A stretch of DNA of 64,000 nt from Methylophaga sp. UBA3192 (GTDB taxonomy: Bacteria > Pseudomonadota > Gammaproteobacteria > Nitrosococcales > Methylophagaceae): the NCBI GenBank assembly GCA_002363955.1, contig DEXE01000003.1:537060-601059 (forward strand). Direction: 5' to 3'. A program made the translations under genes and the position numbers. Under the pieces are notes generated by a model. It was not told the origin of the DNA, made no database searches, and saw only the letters and a list, made by a program, of their open reading frames with translations. This document shows, in pieces, positions 45,165 to 54,400 of this stretch (position 1 is the first letter of the stretch; each line of letters opens with the position of its first letter).

Positions 45165-45584
45165 TTGAAGCCAGTAATACAGGAAGAAACCACAGGATGT
45201 GGCATTGCGGTAGTAGCCAATATCTTGGGCAAGACGTATTTAGAAATGAAGGCTATAGCCAACGCAATGGGAATTTATGCTGAAGACCAATCACTTTGGT
45301 CTGATACGCAGTATGTCAGGCAGATGTTAAGCCGGAGCGGAGTTGAAACTTCTGCTGATGAAATTCCTTTCGAGGCTTGGGATAAATTGCCGGATTTAGC
45401 CTTATTGGCTATCAAATATCATCAGGAAAATGGCAAAAACTTCTGGCACTGGGTGGTTTTCAAACGTGAAAATGGTCAAGCCGTTGTACTGGATTCGGCA
45501 AGCTACCTACCATGGAATATCAGGAATGACTTTGATGCCATGCAGCCCAAGTGGTTTATTGAGGTAAAGAATACGAGTTTATAA
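45165..45584 (+). CDS. C39-like papain-fold protein
   Basis: A 139-residue stand-alone domain. EETTGCGIAVVANILGKTY holds a Gln/Glu and a Cys in the C39 peptidase position, WHWVVFKRENGQAVVLDS holds the His and the Asp, so the triad looks complete. Starts with TTG at 45165 after AGGAG. C39 domains without a transporter have been seen in integron-like cassettes; here a VOC gene follows 20 bases downstream. Activity unknown. Confidence 0.7.
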   Translation: MKPVIQEETTGCGIAVVANILGKTYLEMKAIANAMGIYAEDQSLWSDTQYVRQMLSRSGVETSADEIPFEAWDKLPDLALLAIKYHQENGKNFWHWVVFKRENGQAVVLDSASYLPWNIRNDFDAMQPKWFIEVKNTSL

Positions 45585-45604
45585 TCAATTATCTGGACAA
45601 AATC

Positions 45605-45955
45605 ATGAAACAAACCGGAAAAATTAATTACCTTGAAATGCCTTCGCGAAATCTCGACGTGACAAAGCAATTCTTCAGTGACGCATTTGACTGGTCGTTT
45701 GTGGATTATGGCCCTGAGTATGTCGCCATTGAGGATGCCGGGCTGGATGGGGGATTTTTTAAATCTGACAAAGTAGCGACAACTGAGAACGGAAGTATAT
45801 TGGTTGTGTTTTATAGTTCAGAGTTGGAAAACACGGTCGAGAAAGTCAAAAACGCTGGTGGTCAAATTATTCAGGATATCTTTTCATTCCCCGGAGGGCG
45901 TCGGTTTCATTTCACCGATCCCAATGGTAATGAATATGCGGTTTGGTCTGAATAG
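45605..45955 (+). CDS. VOC-family (glyoxalase-like) protein
   Basis: A 116-residue protein with the two beta-alpha-beta-beta-beta modules of the VOC superfamily: INYLEMPSRNLDVTKQFFSDAFDW and VEKVKNAGGQIIQDIFSFPGGRRFHFTDPNGNEYAVW. Likely metal ligands are only partly conserved, so catalysis is unsure. Cotranscribed with the C39-like gene. Confidence 0.85.
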   Translation: MKQTGKINYLEMPSRNLDVTKQFFSDAFDWSFVDYGPEYVAIEDAGLDGGFFKSDKVATTENGSILVVFYSSELENTVEKVKNAGGQIIQDIFSFPGGRRFHFTDPNGNEYAVWSE

Positions 45956-45981
45956 AGTTCTTGCAGCTATTCAGACAGGGA

Positions 45982-46008
45982 CGTTCCCACGCGGAGCATG
46001 GGAACGAG
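45982..46008. repeat. palindromic dispersed repeat, GTTCCCACGC family, copy 1
   Basis: GTTCCCACGC-GGA-GCATGGGAAC followed by GAG: a near-perfect ten-base inverted repeat. Copies with one or two changes occur at 51399-51425 and 55669-55695, all in the same direction and all between genes. Here it follows the VOC gene and may end transcription. Confidence 0.8.
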
Positions 46009-46030
46009 TCATAAAAACACTTGTTTGGAT

Positions 46031-46378
46031 CTAGCTGAGCACCTTAACAGGGCCGTGGTCATCACAATGATCGCCATGTGGATGGTGAAGATGACCATTG
46101 ACCAGATAATCGGTGTGATCGCCGTGTGGTACAGCTTCATGTCCACAATCCGGGCCGTGAACGTGATCCGGATCGTGACCGGCACATTCATGATGCGGCG
46201 TGCAGTCATCCGGGTTTTTCGCTGTCACTTCAATTTTATGCTCATCAATATGCACTTCGTGCACGTGATGCAAGTGCCCATCATGTAAAAAATCGGTATG
46301 GCCATTATGTTCAATTTGGGTATGGCCGCAGTCAGGGCCGTGTTTGTGCGAGTGGTTTTGATGCACGTTACAACTCAT
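46031..46378 (-). CDS. histidine-rich metal-binding protein
   Basis: A 115-residue cytosolic protein with 28 His (24%) and six Cys. It is an internal duplication: HGPDCGH at 13-19 and 74-80, each followed by HTD(F/Y)L and GHLHH (residues 27-38 and 88-99). It should bind several Zn2+ or Cu+ ions. It lies 15 bases after an SmtB-like ArsR gene with AAGGAG before its ATG, so it is likely the metal-induced partner, in the place metallothionein has next to SmtB. No export signal. Related His-rich proteins exist in other proteobacteria; function unproven. Confidence 0.82.
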   Translation of the reverse strand: MSCNVHQNHSHKHGPDCGHTQIEHNGHTDFLHDGHLHHVHEVHIDEHKIEVTAKNPDDCTPHHECAGHDPDHVHGPDCGHEAVPHGDHTDYLVNGHLHHPHGDHCDDHGPVKVLS

Positions 46379-46393
46379 GTCAATCTCCTTAAA

Positions 46394-46759
46394 TCAGTTA
46401 CTTTCGTTGGCATGTGCAAGGGCGTTTTCTATCATTTCAACAACATGCTGATCAGCTAGTCGGTAATAAAGATGTCGGGCATCCCGTCTCCGGGTCACCA
46501 GATTCGCATTCAGTAATGTTTGTAAACGGGCTGAGACGGTAGATAGCTTGTTTTCAGTGGTGACCAAATCGCCTACGCAGAGTTCACCTTGCCGTAAACG
46601 ATACAAAAGAGTCAGTCGCGATGGATCACCTAATGCCTTGAACAATGCAGCAGTGCGTTCCAGTTGCTGAACACTGGGTTCGTTGCTGCTGCAATTGCGT
46701 TGCTGATGTTCTTCACTACATGACTGCACTTGATATTCCAATATTCTATGGACTGTCAT
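46394..46759 (-). CDS. ArsR/SmtB-family metal sensor
   Basis: A 121-residue winged-helix repressor (FKALGDPSRLTLLYRLRQGELCVGDLV, HTH LSTVSARLQTL, wing RRDARHLYYRL). The alpha-5 zinc ligands of SmtB (Asp104, His106, His117, Glu120) match Asp103, His105, His116 and Glu119 here, so it should sense Zn2+ or a similar cation. The alpha-3 CxC site of ArsR is absent (ELCVGD). The N-terminal tail has two Cys (CSEEHQQRNC). It leads the His-rich gene. Confidence 0.9.
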   Translation of the reverse strand: MTVHRILEYQVQSCSEEHQQRNCSSNEPSVQQLERTAALFKALGDPSRLTLLYRLRQGELCVGDLVTTENKLSTVSARLQTLLNANLVTRRRDARHLYYRLADQHVVEMIENALAHANESN

Positions 46760-47078
46760 AACTTTAGGTCGAATAATCTATCAATGCAAGATCTAACCTC
46801 CATTTTTCAACAGAGGATGGAGAGTTTTCCCTCATTGAGAAAGTTAGCTTTTTGGGGGGAATTAATTTTAATAGAGCTATGGCAGGAGAGAACAGATACG
46901 TTTACATGCAGGGCTTTAGAACGAGCTTTAGCCTGATTCGCATAGTGCTAAATGGCTGAGAGCATAAAAATAAACACAAAGGTGGGGGCAGTGATTGCCC
47001 CCTTGTTTTATGGGTGAAAATATTTGTTTAGCAGGTCACACTTTTAGCTTTATTGATCTGCTTCCAGCTTGTTAAAAA
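46760..47078. other. intergenic region with a terminator and sensor promoter
   Basis: About 320 bases between the ArsR gene and the TonB receptor stop. The ArsR promoter must lie here, but I found no clear 12-2-12 SmtB-type palindrome. A small plus-strand frame (46730-46936) has no family features and is probably chance. The hairpin at 46984-47002 ends the receptor transcript. Confidence 0.5.
46984..47002. terminator. GC-rich terminator hairpin, probably bidirectional
   Basis: GGGGGCA/TGCCCCC with a five-base loop, followed by TTGTTTT on the plus strand. It lies 77 bases beyond the stop of the minus-strand TonB receptor, which it probably serves. Confidence 0.7.
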
Positions 47079-49304
47079 TCAGAATTTCAACGTCAAACCC
47101 GCATAAACTGATCTGCCCATGCCAGGCACCGTCACACCCCATGGAACCGATGTGTTCATGGTGGCACCCTGACCTACATACGCACCGGAAAGTGGGTGAC
47201 TGTAGAGACGGTCAAAGACGTTTTCCATACCAAAATCGACGCGCGCCTGTTTCCATTCATAACTGGTACGCAGATTCACCAGCCCATATCCGGCGGTTTC
47301 GATTTCGTTGCGTTCGTTGTTGACCTTGTCTTTGCCAGCGACCAGCACCCATTCGACATTATTACGCCAGCCGTTTTTGCTGTGCTCCAGCGATAAAGTC
47401 GAGTTCAGCGGCATGATGTTATAAAGATCATCGCCGGTATCACGGTTTTTACCTCTTACATAACTGAGGGTGGCAGTTCCGGTGATTTGTCCCCATTTTT
47501 CTGACTGATAAAGCGTTTTGAAACCTGATACATCCATACCATAGAGTTTGGCTGAGACATTCTGGTATTGCAGATAAACAAAATCATTATCGGTTGTGAG
47601 ATTGGCTGCCGTACAAGCGCCACCGCCTGTGCTGCAGCGTTCTGCATCAATAAAATCATCGACATAGGAAATATAAGGTGTCAGTGACACATGCCAGTCA
47701 TGTTGTTTCGCATCATGGAAATTGGCGGTGAAGCTCAAGGTATGGGCGATTTCAGGATCCAGATCAACATTGCCCACATAGCCATTGCCGTCTCCGACCA
47801 GATTGACCATACGCATCGCCATGCCGTTGGTTGACCAGGCAAAGCGCTCGTATAAGTTGGGCGAACGGGTTTTCTGGGCGTAGCCGAATTCATAATCGTG
47901 GGTAGCCGAAGGTTTGAATCGCGCCAGCAAGGTCGCATCAATATTATGATCGGTGATATCACGGTCACTGGCATTAAACGCATCCGCCGCCGCCTGATAC
48001 ATCATCATATTGGTGTTGTAGCCTTGTACCTCATCGGTATTCATCTTGACGGTTTCATGGCGTATGCCCGCGACGGTAGTCCACTGGCTGTTCCAGGCGG
48101 CTTCCCATTCAGCAAATACACCATAGCGATCCCGCTCACCATTATTGATATTCCAGAAGGTATTCGGAGCCATCATCATGCCACCGGATGCTTCCCAGAA
48201 ATCATCCAGACGATACCGTTGTAATTCTGTTCCTACACGGAACAGATCGCGTTGATTGGCATTGATTTCGGCTTTAACCGATAGGCCGTGGTTATCACCT
48301 TCGGTTTCCATTGGCATACCATTGGCGATCATCATTCCTGAGCCATAGAGAAACTGTTTGTCATCACCAAACTGCATTTTGTGATGGGTTTTTTCACGGT
48401 AAAGCGAGGTTTCCAGTGAGCCCCAGTCAAACATGCCGTTATAGATCAGGTTGATTTGATTGCTGCGGTTTTCGGTCATATCCATACGTTGATTTGGCCA
48501 GCCTTGATAGGGGATATCCTGATGGGCAAATTTAAGCTGCAGTTGGTGGTTATCCAATTTATAAGCGAAATCAATCGCATGATTCCGGCTTTCATAAGCA
48601 GAGGATCCGACTTCATCAGCATCCAAAGAACGGCCGTCGGTGGCAGCATTTCCCGCCGGTTTGAAATTGCCACCAGCATTATAGTTATTCGCTTTAGCGG
48701 TTGAGCCGGTATACGTGATACTAAAGTCTTCTGATGCCAGCGTGGTGGAGAGATGACCACCGCGGGCATCGCCATTACTCCGATAGTAACTGCCAATTTC
48801 ACCTTTGGTGATAGTCTGGTCATCTGCTGCAAATTCCGGTTGTTTTGACTTGGCGATAATGGTGCCACCGATACTGTCACCCCCCAGGCTGACCGGGGCA
48901 ATACCGGAATAAACCTGAATCTCTGAAACACGCGAGGGAGCAAGATAGGAGAGGGGCGGATTCATATGATTGGCACAGGCTGAAATCAAATCCATGCCAT
49001 CAACCTTGATACGCAGGCGATCATCAGCAAAGCCACGCATAAACGGCAGTCCAGCGACGCCACCACCTGAATACATCGACATGCCCGCCACATCATTGAG
49101 AAATGCGGCGGTATCACTTTTATAAGCACGTTGAGCACTGATGTCATTTTCGCTCAATGTTGTGCTGTCCACCGTTGGAACAGAAGCAGCTGTGACCGTC
49201 ACTCTCTCCAGCATCTCATCATCGTGTTCATGGGCGGCATACAAAGGAGCGCTTGCCAGTCCGGTCAAAATCATCATGGCTAAGGGAGAAAGACGTTTTT
49301 TCAT
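47079..49304 (-). CDS. TonB-dependent copper receptor, OprC-like
   Basis: A 741-residue outer membrane receptor with a signal peptide (ending PLYAA), TonB box region LERVTVTAA, a plug with LPFMRGFADDRLRIKVDGMD and a 22-strand barrel ending in YAGLTLKF. The plug loop holds Cys110-Ala-Asn-His-Met114 and the barrel holds His308-Lys-Met310. These match the CxxxM and HxM motifs that bind Cu+ in Pseudomonas OprC, so copper is the probable substrate. A His-rich region AAHEHDDE opens the mature protein. It is upstream of the SmtB/His-rich pair in the same direction, but separated by a terminator. Confidence 0.87.
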   Translation of the reverse strand: MKKRLSPLAMMILTGLASAPLYAAHEHDDEMLERVTVTAASVPTVDSTTLSENDISAQRAYKSDTAAFLNDVAGMSMYSGGGVAGLPFMRGFADDRLRIKVDGMDLISACANHMNPPLSYLAPSRVSEIQVYSGIAPVSLGGDSIGGTIIAKSKQPEFAADDQTITKGEIGSYYRSNGDARGGHLSTTLASEDFSITYTGSTAKANNYNAGGNFKPAGNAATDGRSLDADEVGSSAYESRNHAIDFAYKLDNHQLQLKFAHQDIPYQGWPNQRMDMTENRSNQINLIYNGMFDWGSLETSLYREKTHHKMQFGDDKQFLYGSGMMIANGMPMETEGDNHGLSVKAEINANQRDLFRVGTELQRYRLDDFWEASGGMMMAPNTFWNINNGERDRYGVFAEWEAAWNSQWTTVAGIRHETVKMNTDEVQGYNTNMMMYQAAADAFNASDRDITDHNIDATLLARFKPSATHDYEFGYAQKTRSPNLYERFAWSTNGMAMRMVNLVGDGNGYVGNVDLDPEIAHTLSFTANFHDAKQHDWHVSLTPYISYVDDFIDAERCSTGGGACTAANLTTDNDFVYLQYQNVSAKLYGMDVSGFKTLYQSEKWGQITGTATLSYVRGKNRDTGDDLYNIMPLNSTLSLEHSKNGWRNNVEWVLVAGKDKVNNERNEIETAGYGLVNLRTSYEWKQARVDFGMENVFDRLYSHPLSGAYVGQGATMNTSVPWGVTVPGMGRSVYAGLTLKF

Positions 49305-49360
49305 GGTGCTGTTATTCCGGTTTAAAAAGTTAAACCAAGAATAAGCAATATGTCAGCATA

Positions 49361-49406
49361 AAAAGTGTGGGATTTAGGGCTGGCGTGGGTGAAATCCCAT
49401 ACTTTT
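49361..49406 (-). terminator. 15-base inverted repeat, probable terminator of the inverse autotransporter
   Basis: AAAAGTGTGGGATTT and AAATCCCATACTTTT pair in 14 of 15 positions around a 16-base loop. Read on the minus strand the stem runs into five T. It lies 109 bases past the inverse autotransporter stop and 57 bases before the receptor ATG, so it could also act on the receptor as a leader structure. Confidence 0.55.
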
Positions 49407-49514
49407 GGCTCAATTAAATTATCAAGGCAAACCCGCGCACCCAATCGGAGTGCTGGAACAAATAATCAGATCCAATCCTATGATGGCAACAAATGAAATT
49501 GCTGCTTCATAAAA

Positions 49515-51161
49515 TCAAGGGCAGCTGAAGGTGCTGAACATGACAGATCCGCTAGGTGCCCCACTAAACAAACAATCTCCTCCATCGGCTGTATTCCCTG
49601 AAGAAGCTGCATTAAAAGAGGTAGTAGCACTGCCAGCAATAACTGTGCGGAGGCTGCTGGTGGATGTTGAAATATTATTATTGCGAATAGTGATGTTCGT
49701 CGCTGCCATTGCGCGGATGCCAATGGCCCCAGCAGTGTTCGATATGGCGGTAATTTCGTTTCCTTTTATTACGATATTGCTTGATCCCATCGCATCGATA
49801 CCTACGCCGCCACCCGTTCCACCAAAGCTCGTGATCGTGCTGTTTTCAATTACAATGCCGTTTTTATTTTGTGCCAAGATGGCGAAACGACCCGAACCAC
49901 CAGTTTCAGAAATGCTGATTGTCATACCGCGCAGTGTCGTATTATCCTCCATGCTCAACGCATAGACTGCACCTTGGTTTTTTGTTGAAATAGTGGCACC
50001 AGAAAGGGTTAACACAGCGGTGCGACCGGAAGATGATTGTACTGTCATATTGCCAGCACCAATAAGCGTTTGGCCTTCGGGTATGGTGATCATATCATCG
50101 GTATGGAATGTTCCTGACAGAATAACTGTATTTGCATCAGCCTTTGCCAGAGCTGTATTAAGCTCCCCCGTTGTCGCCGTTGTGTTGCTATTTAATACCG
50201 TGAGAGACTGCCCATCAGTTGTTTGCTGAATAATTTCAGCACGACCGTAAGTGCCAGCCTGACTCACAATATCAATATCTCTTATAACCGGATCAATCAT
50301 CCGGCGCTCCATTGGTTTCAGTCGTGCTTTTGATTTGCCAGAGAACTGTAGCGGGATATGAATTCTTGCACTGATGAAGCCTTGTGAGCCACGTGGGTTA
50401 TCATTTTGCCACTCTGCGCCCAACGAAACTCGTGCGCCTTTCCATAGCGTGGGTATGTCGTCGAATGTCATCTCCGTGCGTAAGCGAGGACCAGAAATAT
50501 CGGGCATTCCTTTACCTGTAAACCGGTAACCGCCGACAAAGAAACGCAGCTGTTTTGCTGCATCAACGGCAAAAAATGGTGCTCGCCAGCCAACTTCAGC
50601 GTCATAACCCGACATACTGCGTTCTTCACCACCGCGAAAAATCACTGATGTGCCCGATAATTCGGCTGTATTGAATGAGTCGACTTCGTGAACGCGTGTT
50701 CCGTGTGGAATATAACCATTGGCTCGCAAATCCCAGTCCATGGACAAGGCTTCGAGACTCAGTGTGGTTTGGCTGAAATAATTATCAAATTTGGTTTTAC
50801 GACGATCCAGATAAGCAATGCCACCTATATTCCAGCCAGAAGAAGTCATGTGACGCAAACCCAGTCCAAAATTACCCTCACTGCTGCTGCGGTCGTCCAT
50901 ACGGCCACGTATATTGGTAAAAAGTAGTGTGTCATTATTCTGAAAAAGTGGAACGAATAGATCTACTTCGCCTAAATTGCGTTTGGTTCCGGCTTTGCCT
51001 TCCAGATCAAGGTGTGAACCCCATTTGGCTGGCGTGACATTTTGTGCAAATGAAGTATTCGAAAAGAACAACGCGACTGTGAATAACCCGACCAAATATT
51101 TAAAGCAGCTGGATATTTTCGATAAGGTCATTTCAATCACTGAACCCGCTGACATCTTCAT
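49515..51161 (-). CDS. inverse autotransporter (type Ve) with beta-helix passenger
   Basis: A 548-residue surface protein. An extended signal peptide (about 36 residues, LGLFTV...NTSFA) is followed by an intimin/invasin-like inverse autotransporter barrel (about 40-300: SHLDLEGKAG, EGNFGLGLRHM, SGYDAEVGWRAPFF, SLGAEWQNDNPRGSQGF). The linker MIDPVIRDIDIVSQAG is the usual end of these barrels. The passenger (about 310-548) is a right-handed beta-helix with SNIVIKGNEI / TNITIRNNNI repeats and a C-terminal pair of Cys (CLFSG..., FSCP) instead of Ig-like domains. The ATG at 51161 has GGAG upstream; a GTG start would be at 51209. No LysM domain. Confidence 0.85.
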   Translation of the reverse strand: MKMSAGSVIEMTLSKISSCFKYLVGLFTVALFFSNTSFAQNVTPAKWGSHLDLEGKAGTKRNLGEVDLFVPLFQNNDTLLFTNIRGRMDDRSSSEGNFGLGLRHMTSSGWNIGGIAYLDRRKTKFDNYFSQTTLSLEALSMDWDLRANGYIPHGTRVHEVDSFNTAELSGTSVIFRGGEERSMSGYDAEVGWRAPFFAVDAAKQLRFFVGGYRFTGKGMPDISGPRLRTEMTFDDIPTLWKGARVSLGAEWQNDNPRGSQGFISARIHIPLQFSGKSKARLKPMERRMIDPVIRDIDIVSQAGTYGRAEIIQQTTDGQSLTVLNSNTTATTGELNTALAKADANTVILSGTFHTDDMITIPEGQTLIGAGNMTVQSSSGRTAVLTLSGATISTKNQGAVYALSMEDNTTLRGMTISISETGGSGRFAILAQNKNGIVIENSTITSFGGTGGGVGIDAMGSSNIVIKGNEITAISNTAGAIGIRAMAATNITIRNNNISTSTSSLRTVIAGSATTSFNAASSGNTADGGDCLFSGAPSGSVMFSTFSCP

Positions 51162-51316
51162 TGCCAAACTCCGAATGTTAAAAAGTGAGGTGTTTAACCA
51201 CCGTTCCACGATGGGAATGATGACGTAAGGCTGAGTCCTGAAACAGCATCATTGCCAAGGACAGTTCTTAATTAATTGTAAAAAAATCAAAACACTATAT
51301 TACATTGATGGAGAGG

Positions 51317-51350
51317 CGACTATCCGATTTCCGCAAACGGATAAATTCAC
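51317..51350 (-). promoter_or_regulatory. shared 34-base upstream element, inverse autotransporter copy
   Basis: Matches the element at 54526-54559 in 29 of 34 positions. It has a TATCCG/CGGATA inverted repeat with an 11-base spacer. It lies about 155 bases upstream of the chosen inverse autotransporter ATG. Likely a binding site for the AraC regulator encoded next to the locus. Confidence 0.6.
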
Positions 51351-51398
51351 TCAGTAATCTATATGGCGAAAGGGGATAGGGAGCATTGATCAAACTGA

Positions 51399-51425
51399 CA
51401 TTCCCACGCGGAGCGTGGGAACGAG
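51399..51425. repeat. palindromic dispersed repeat, GTTCCCACGC family, copy 2
   Basis: TTCCCACGC-GGA-GCGTGGGAA with a GAG extension; same family as 45982-46008. It sits between the two autotransporter genes, next to the stop of the larger one. Confidence 0.8.
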
Positions 51426-51444
51426 GTTTGAGGGGGAGGAGGGA

Positions 51445-54400
51445 TTACCACACCATTCTGAAAGTTGCTGAAAGATCATGGCGTTGGTCAGAACTGGCCC
51501 ATTCGCCTTGGTACCCCAGTTGTATTGAAGTTAGCTCAGTCATCTGCATATCGAGACCCAGAGCTAACCTGGCTCGATTACGGTCAAGCTCCGGGCCATC
51601 GACCTGGAAGTTAGCTAGCGAGGCTGCAGCAAAACCCGCACGCATTTGCGCTTCGTTATCCATGAGTTCATGAACCCAAGCCAGTTCAGCGGTGGGTTGA
51701 ATGTGATAGCCTTTTTGCGTTTTCCATTGATGCGTAATACGCGCACCGAGAGCGGAGCGTAAAGAGTCCTGCTGGTCACGGCGTACATTTAGATTGGCTG
51801 CGTCGGCCTCTTTTTCAACAAAATCATCCCGATTGACAAGGGCATATTCCAGTCCGGCGAGTGGCGTGATGCTGGTATTCGCACTAACTTCAATTAGTCG
51901 GCCAATTTCAACGGCGAGATTACTGGTCCAGGCATGGTAATCCGCTCTGGCAGTAGTATTCGATAAACCAACAGTCACGCGACGATTGCTCTCAAAATCA
52001 TGATAGCCAACCCCAGCGATAGCACTCATGTAATAGTTGTCGGTAAATAATCTTTTGCCATACAAAGCAGCCTGATAACTGTCTACATCCAAACTGCCTT
52101 GTGACACGCTGGCATCAGTCCGGTTATAGCCAAAAGCCAACCCCACCGTGAGTGCATCATCGGCATAAATATCCCGGCCGGCGGCTGTACCAGCTGATTT
52201 GTAATGTGCACCGCTGGCATTGGAAGTACCATCAATATCGGCATAACTGCCTGTACCACGCAGCCACCAGCCACGATTATCAGCTGGTTTATTGCTTAGT
52301 AAAGCTGTTCCTGCATCGGTCATCGTGCCGGTGTCATTGTAGGCCAACTGAATCTGCCCGTTATTGGCTAGGGTAGGAGAGCCACTTTGCAGCCGATCAA
52401 GTAGCAAACTCTGGAACTGATTAAGGGATTGCAAAGCGATTAGATTGCTGTGGGTGTGCTGCACACCACTGAGTGAGTCATAGGCTTGCTGGGCACCTTG
52501 AGCCGACAGAATATTAAGGTTATTAAACAGATTATCCAAGTTAGGGCTGCCTATGCCTGCGACAGTATCGAGTGTTGTGCTCACAGCAGTCTGGTTAGGC
52601 GTATTCGCAACAGAAGCATAGTCAGATGAATTACGACGCAAGTTTAGGAAAACATTATTGGCATCATAAGTCAGTGTCGGCGTGAGAAAGGCGAGATTGG
52701 AGCTGACACTATTGAATGTAGTACCGCCTAACCCGCCTGCTGCACTGAGGATAGTGTAATCAGTGCTAAGCGAATAGTTGCCCGCCTCAGGTAAAACCAA
52801 CACCGTGCCGTTAGTGAGGGTGGCCATGCTGGTGGCATTAATCAAGTCGGAATTGCCTGCGGCATCCACTTCCACCTCATATACACCGCCACCAGAGAAA
52901 TCAACACTACCGGAGACGTTCATTGTGCCGATCGAGTTGCCAGGAGTGAGGGAGCCGCCATTGATTGTAATACTGCCAAGTGTGCCACTACCGCCCAGTG
53001 ACCCTCCTGCATTGACCGTTATACCGGAGTTGGCAATGGAGCCATTCACGACAAGCAGTCCATCATTAACGATAGTGGCACCGTAATAAGGGTTGTTGCC
53101 AGTCATGGTAAGCGTTCCCGTTCCTGTTTTAGTTAAATAACTAAAGTCAATAATTGTGCCGCTAAAAACAGTGGACGTATTATCGCCACCAACGGTCAGT
53201 GTAAAGCCACCCGACCCGGTATCCACATCAACAGTACCATTACCTGCTAACGAGCCAATTGTCAGATCAGATAACGATTCAAGCATGGCACCAGTACCAA
53301 CGGTCACCGCACTGTTGTTTCCCAATGTTCCGCCGTTATACACTACTAACTTTCCGCTACTAATATTAGTGCTGCCGGTGTAAGTGTTATTACCACTTAT
53401 ATATGTTGAGCCGCTGCCAACAAAATTGACATCGGTGGTTCCCGTTATTCGGATAGTATCGCCGCCCGAAGTACTGTCATCGGTAAAAAAATAATTACTC
53501 TCATTATGGTTGAAATTAAGTGTTGCTGTACCTGAGCCTCCATTAACCGACGCCGCATTGAGAATGCCTGCCGCACCACCATTACCGATATTCAATGTGC
53601 CGCTGCCGCTGCCATATCGTCCTAATAAAACAGTCCCCGAGCCACTGTTGACATTGACCACCCCATCATTAATGATATTTAGTGTGCCGCTGCCTGACTC
53701 GCCTAGATATAATGTTTGGAGGGTATTATTCCAACTGGATCCAGCGCCATCCACGGTTACTGTTCCCTCACCGCCTGCAGACCCGCCGATAGAACCGAAG
53801 GCGTTGCTGACCGTACCGCCATTAAGGATATTAAGCGTGCCGCTTCCCGAGTTGCCTACGATTACACTGGACTGAATATTGGTAAAGTTAGAGCCCGCGC
53901 CATCTACGGTCACTGTGCCATTACTGCCAACATTCTCCCCTATAGTAACGCCCAATGAGGAGTCAGCATTGAGCACTTCACCGCCATTGGTAATCGTAAG
54001 AGTACCTTCGCCTGAAGAGCCAACGTTTAAACGAGCAATGGGGCCAGAAAGCTGCCAGCTTGAGCCAATTCCGTCGACAGTCACTGCGCCACTGCTGCCA
54101 GCACCACCTCCGATCACATTACCGGCCGAGCTTTCCAATTGACCGCCGCCCAAAATATCGAGTGAGCCATTGCTTAGATTAATCTCGAACGCTGTGGCAC
54201 CAGGCACCAGAACCTGCGCAGTGCCGCCATTATCGATAAAGACAAAACTATCATCATCTGGAACCATTGAACCGAATCCACTCGACCAGTTGCTGGCGTT
54301 TTCCCAGTCGCCAGTGCCAGCGACCCAATTTAAATCAGCAGATACAGCTGGCATCATCACTATGAACGTTGTCAAAAAGGTAATGGTTGCTTTATGAACA

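Noticed and set aside
46126..46392. Plus-strand frame opposite the His-rich gene
   Set aside because: A shadow of the repetitive CAC/CAT codons; the minus-strand reading has a ribosome binding site and clear repeats.
46730..46936. 68-codon plus-strand frame upstream of the ArsR gene
   Set aside because: No family features, no clear ribosome site, overlaps the sensor start; judged chance.
52778..53875. Several plus-strand frames of 75-120 codons opposite the large autotransporter
   Set aside because: They lie antisense to the Gly/Thr-rich passenger repeats, which naturally lack stops in the opposite frame; they are Pro/Thr/Val-rich with no family features.
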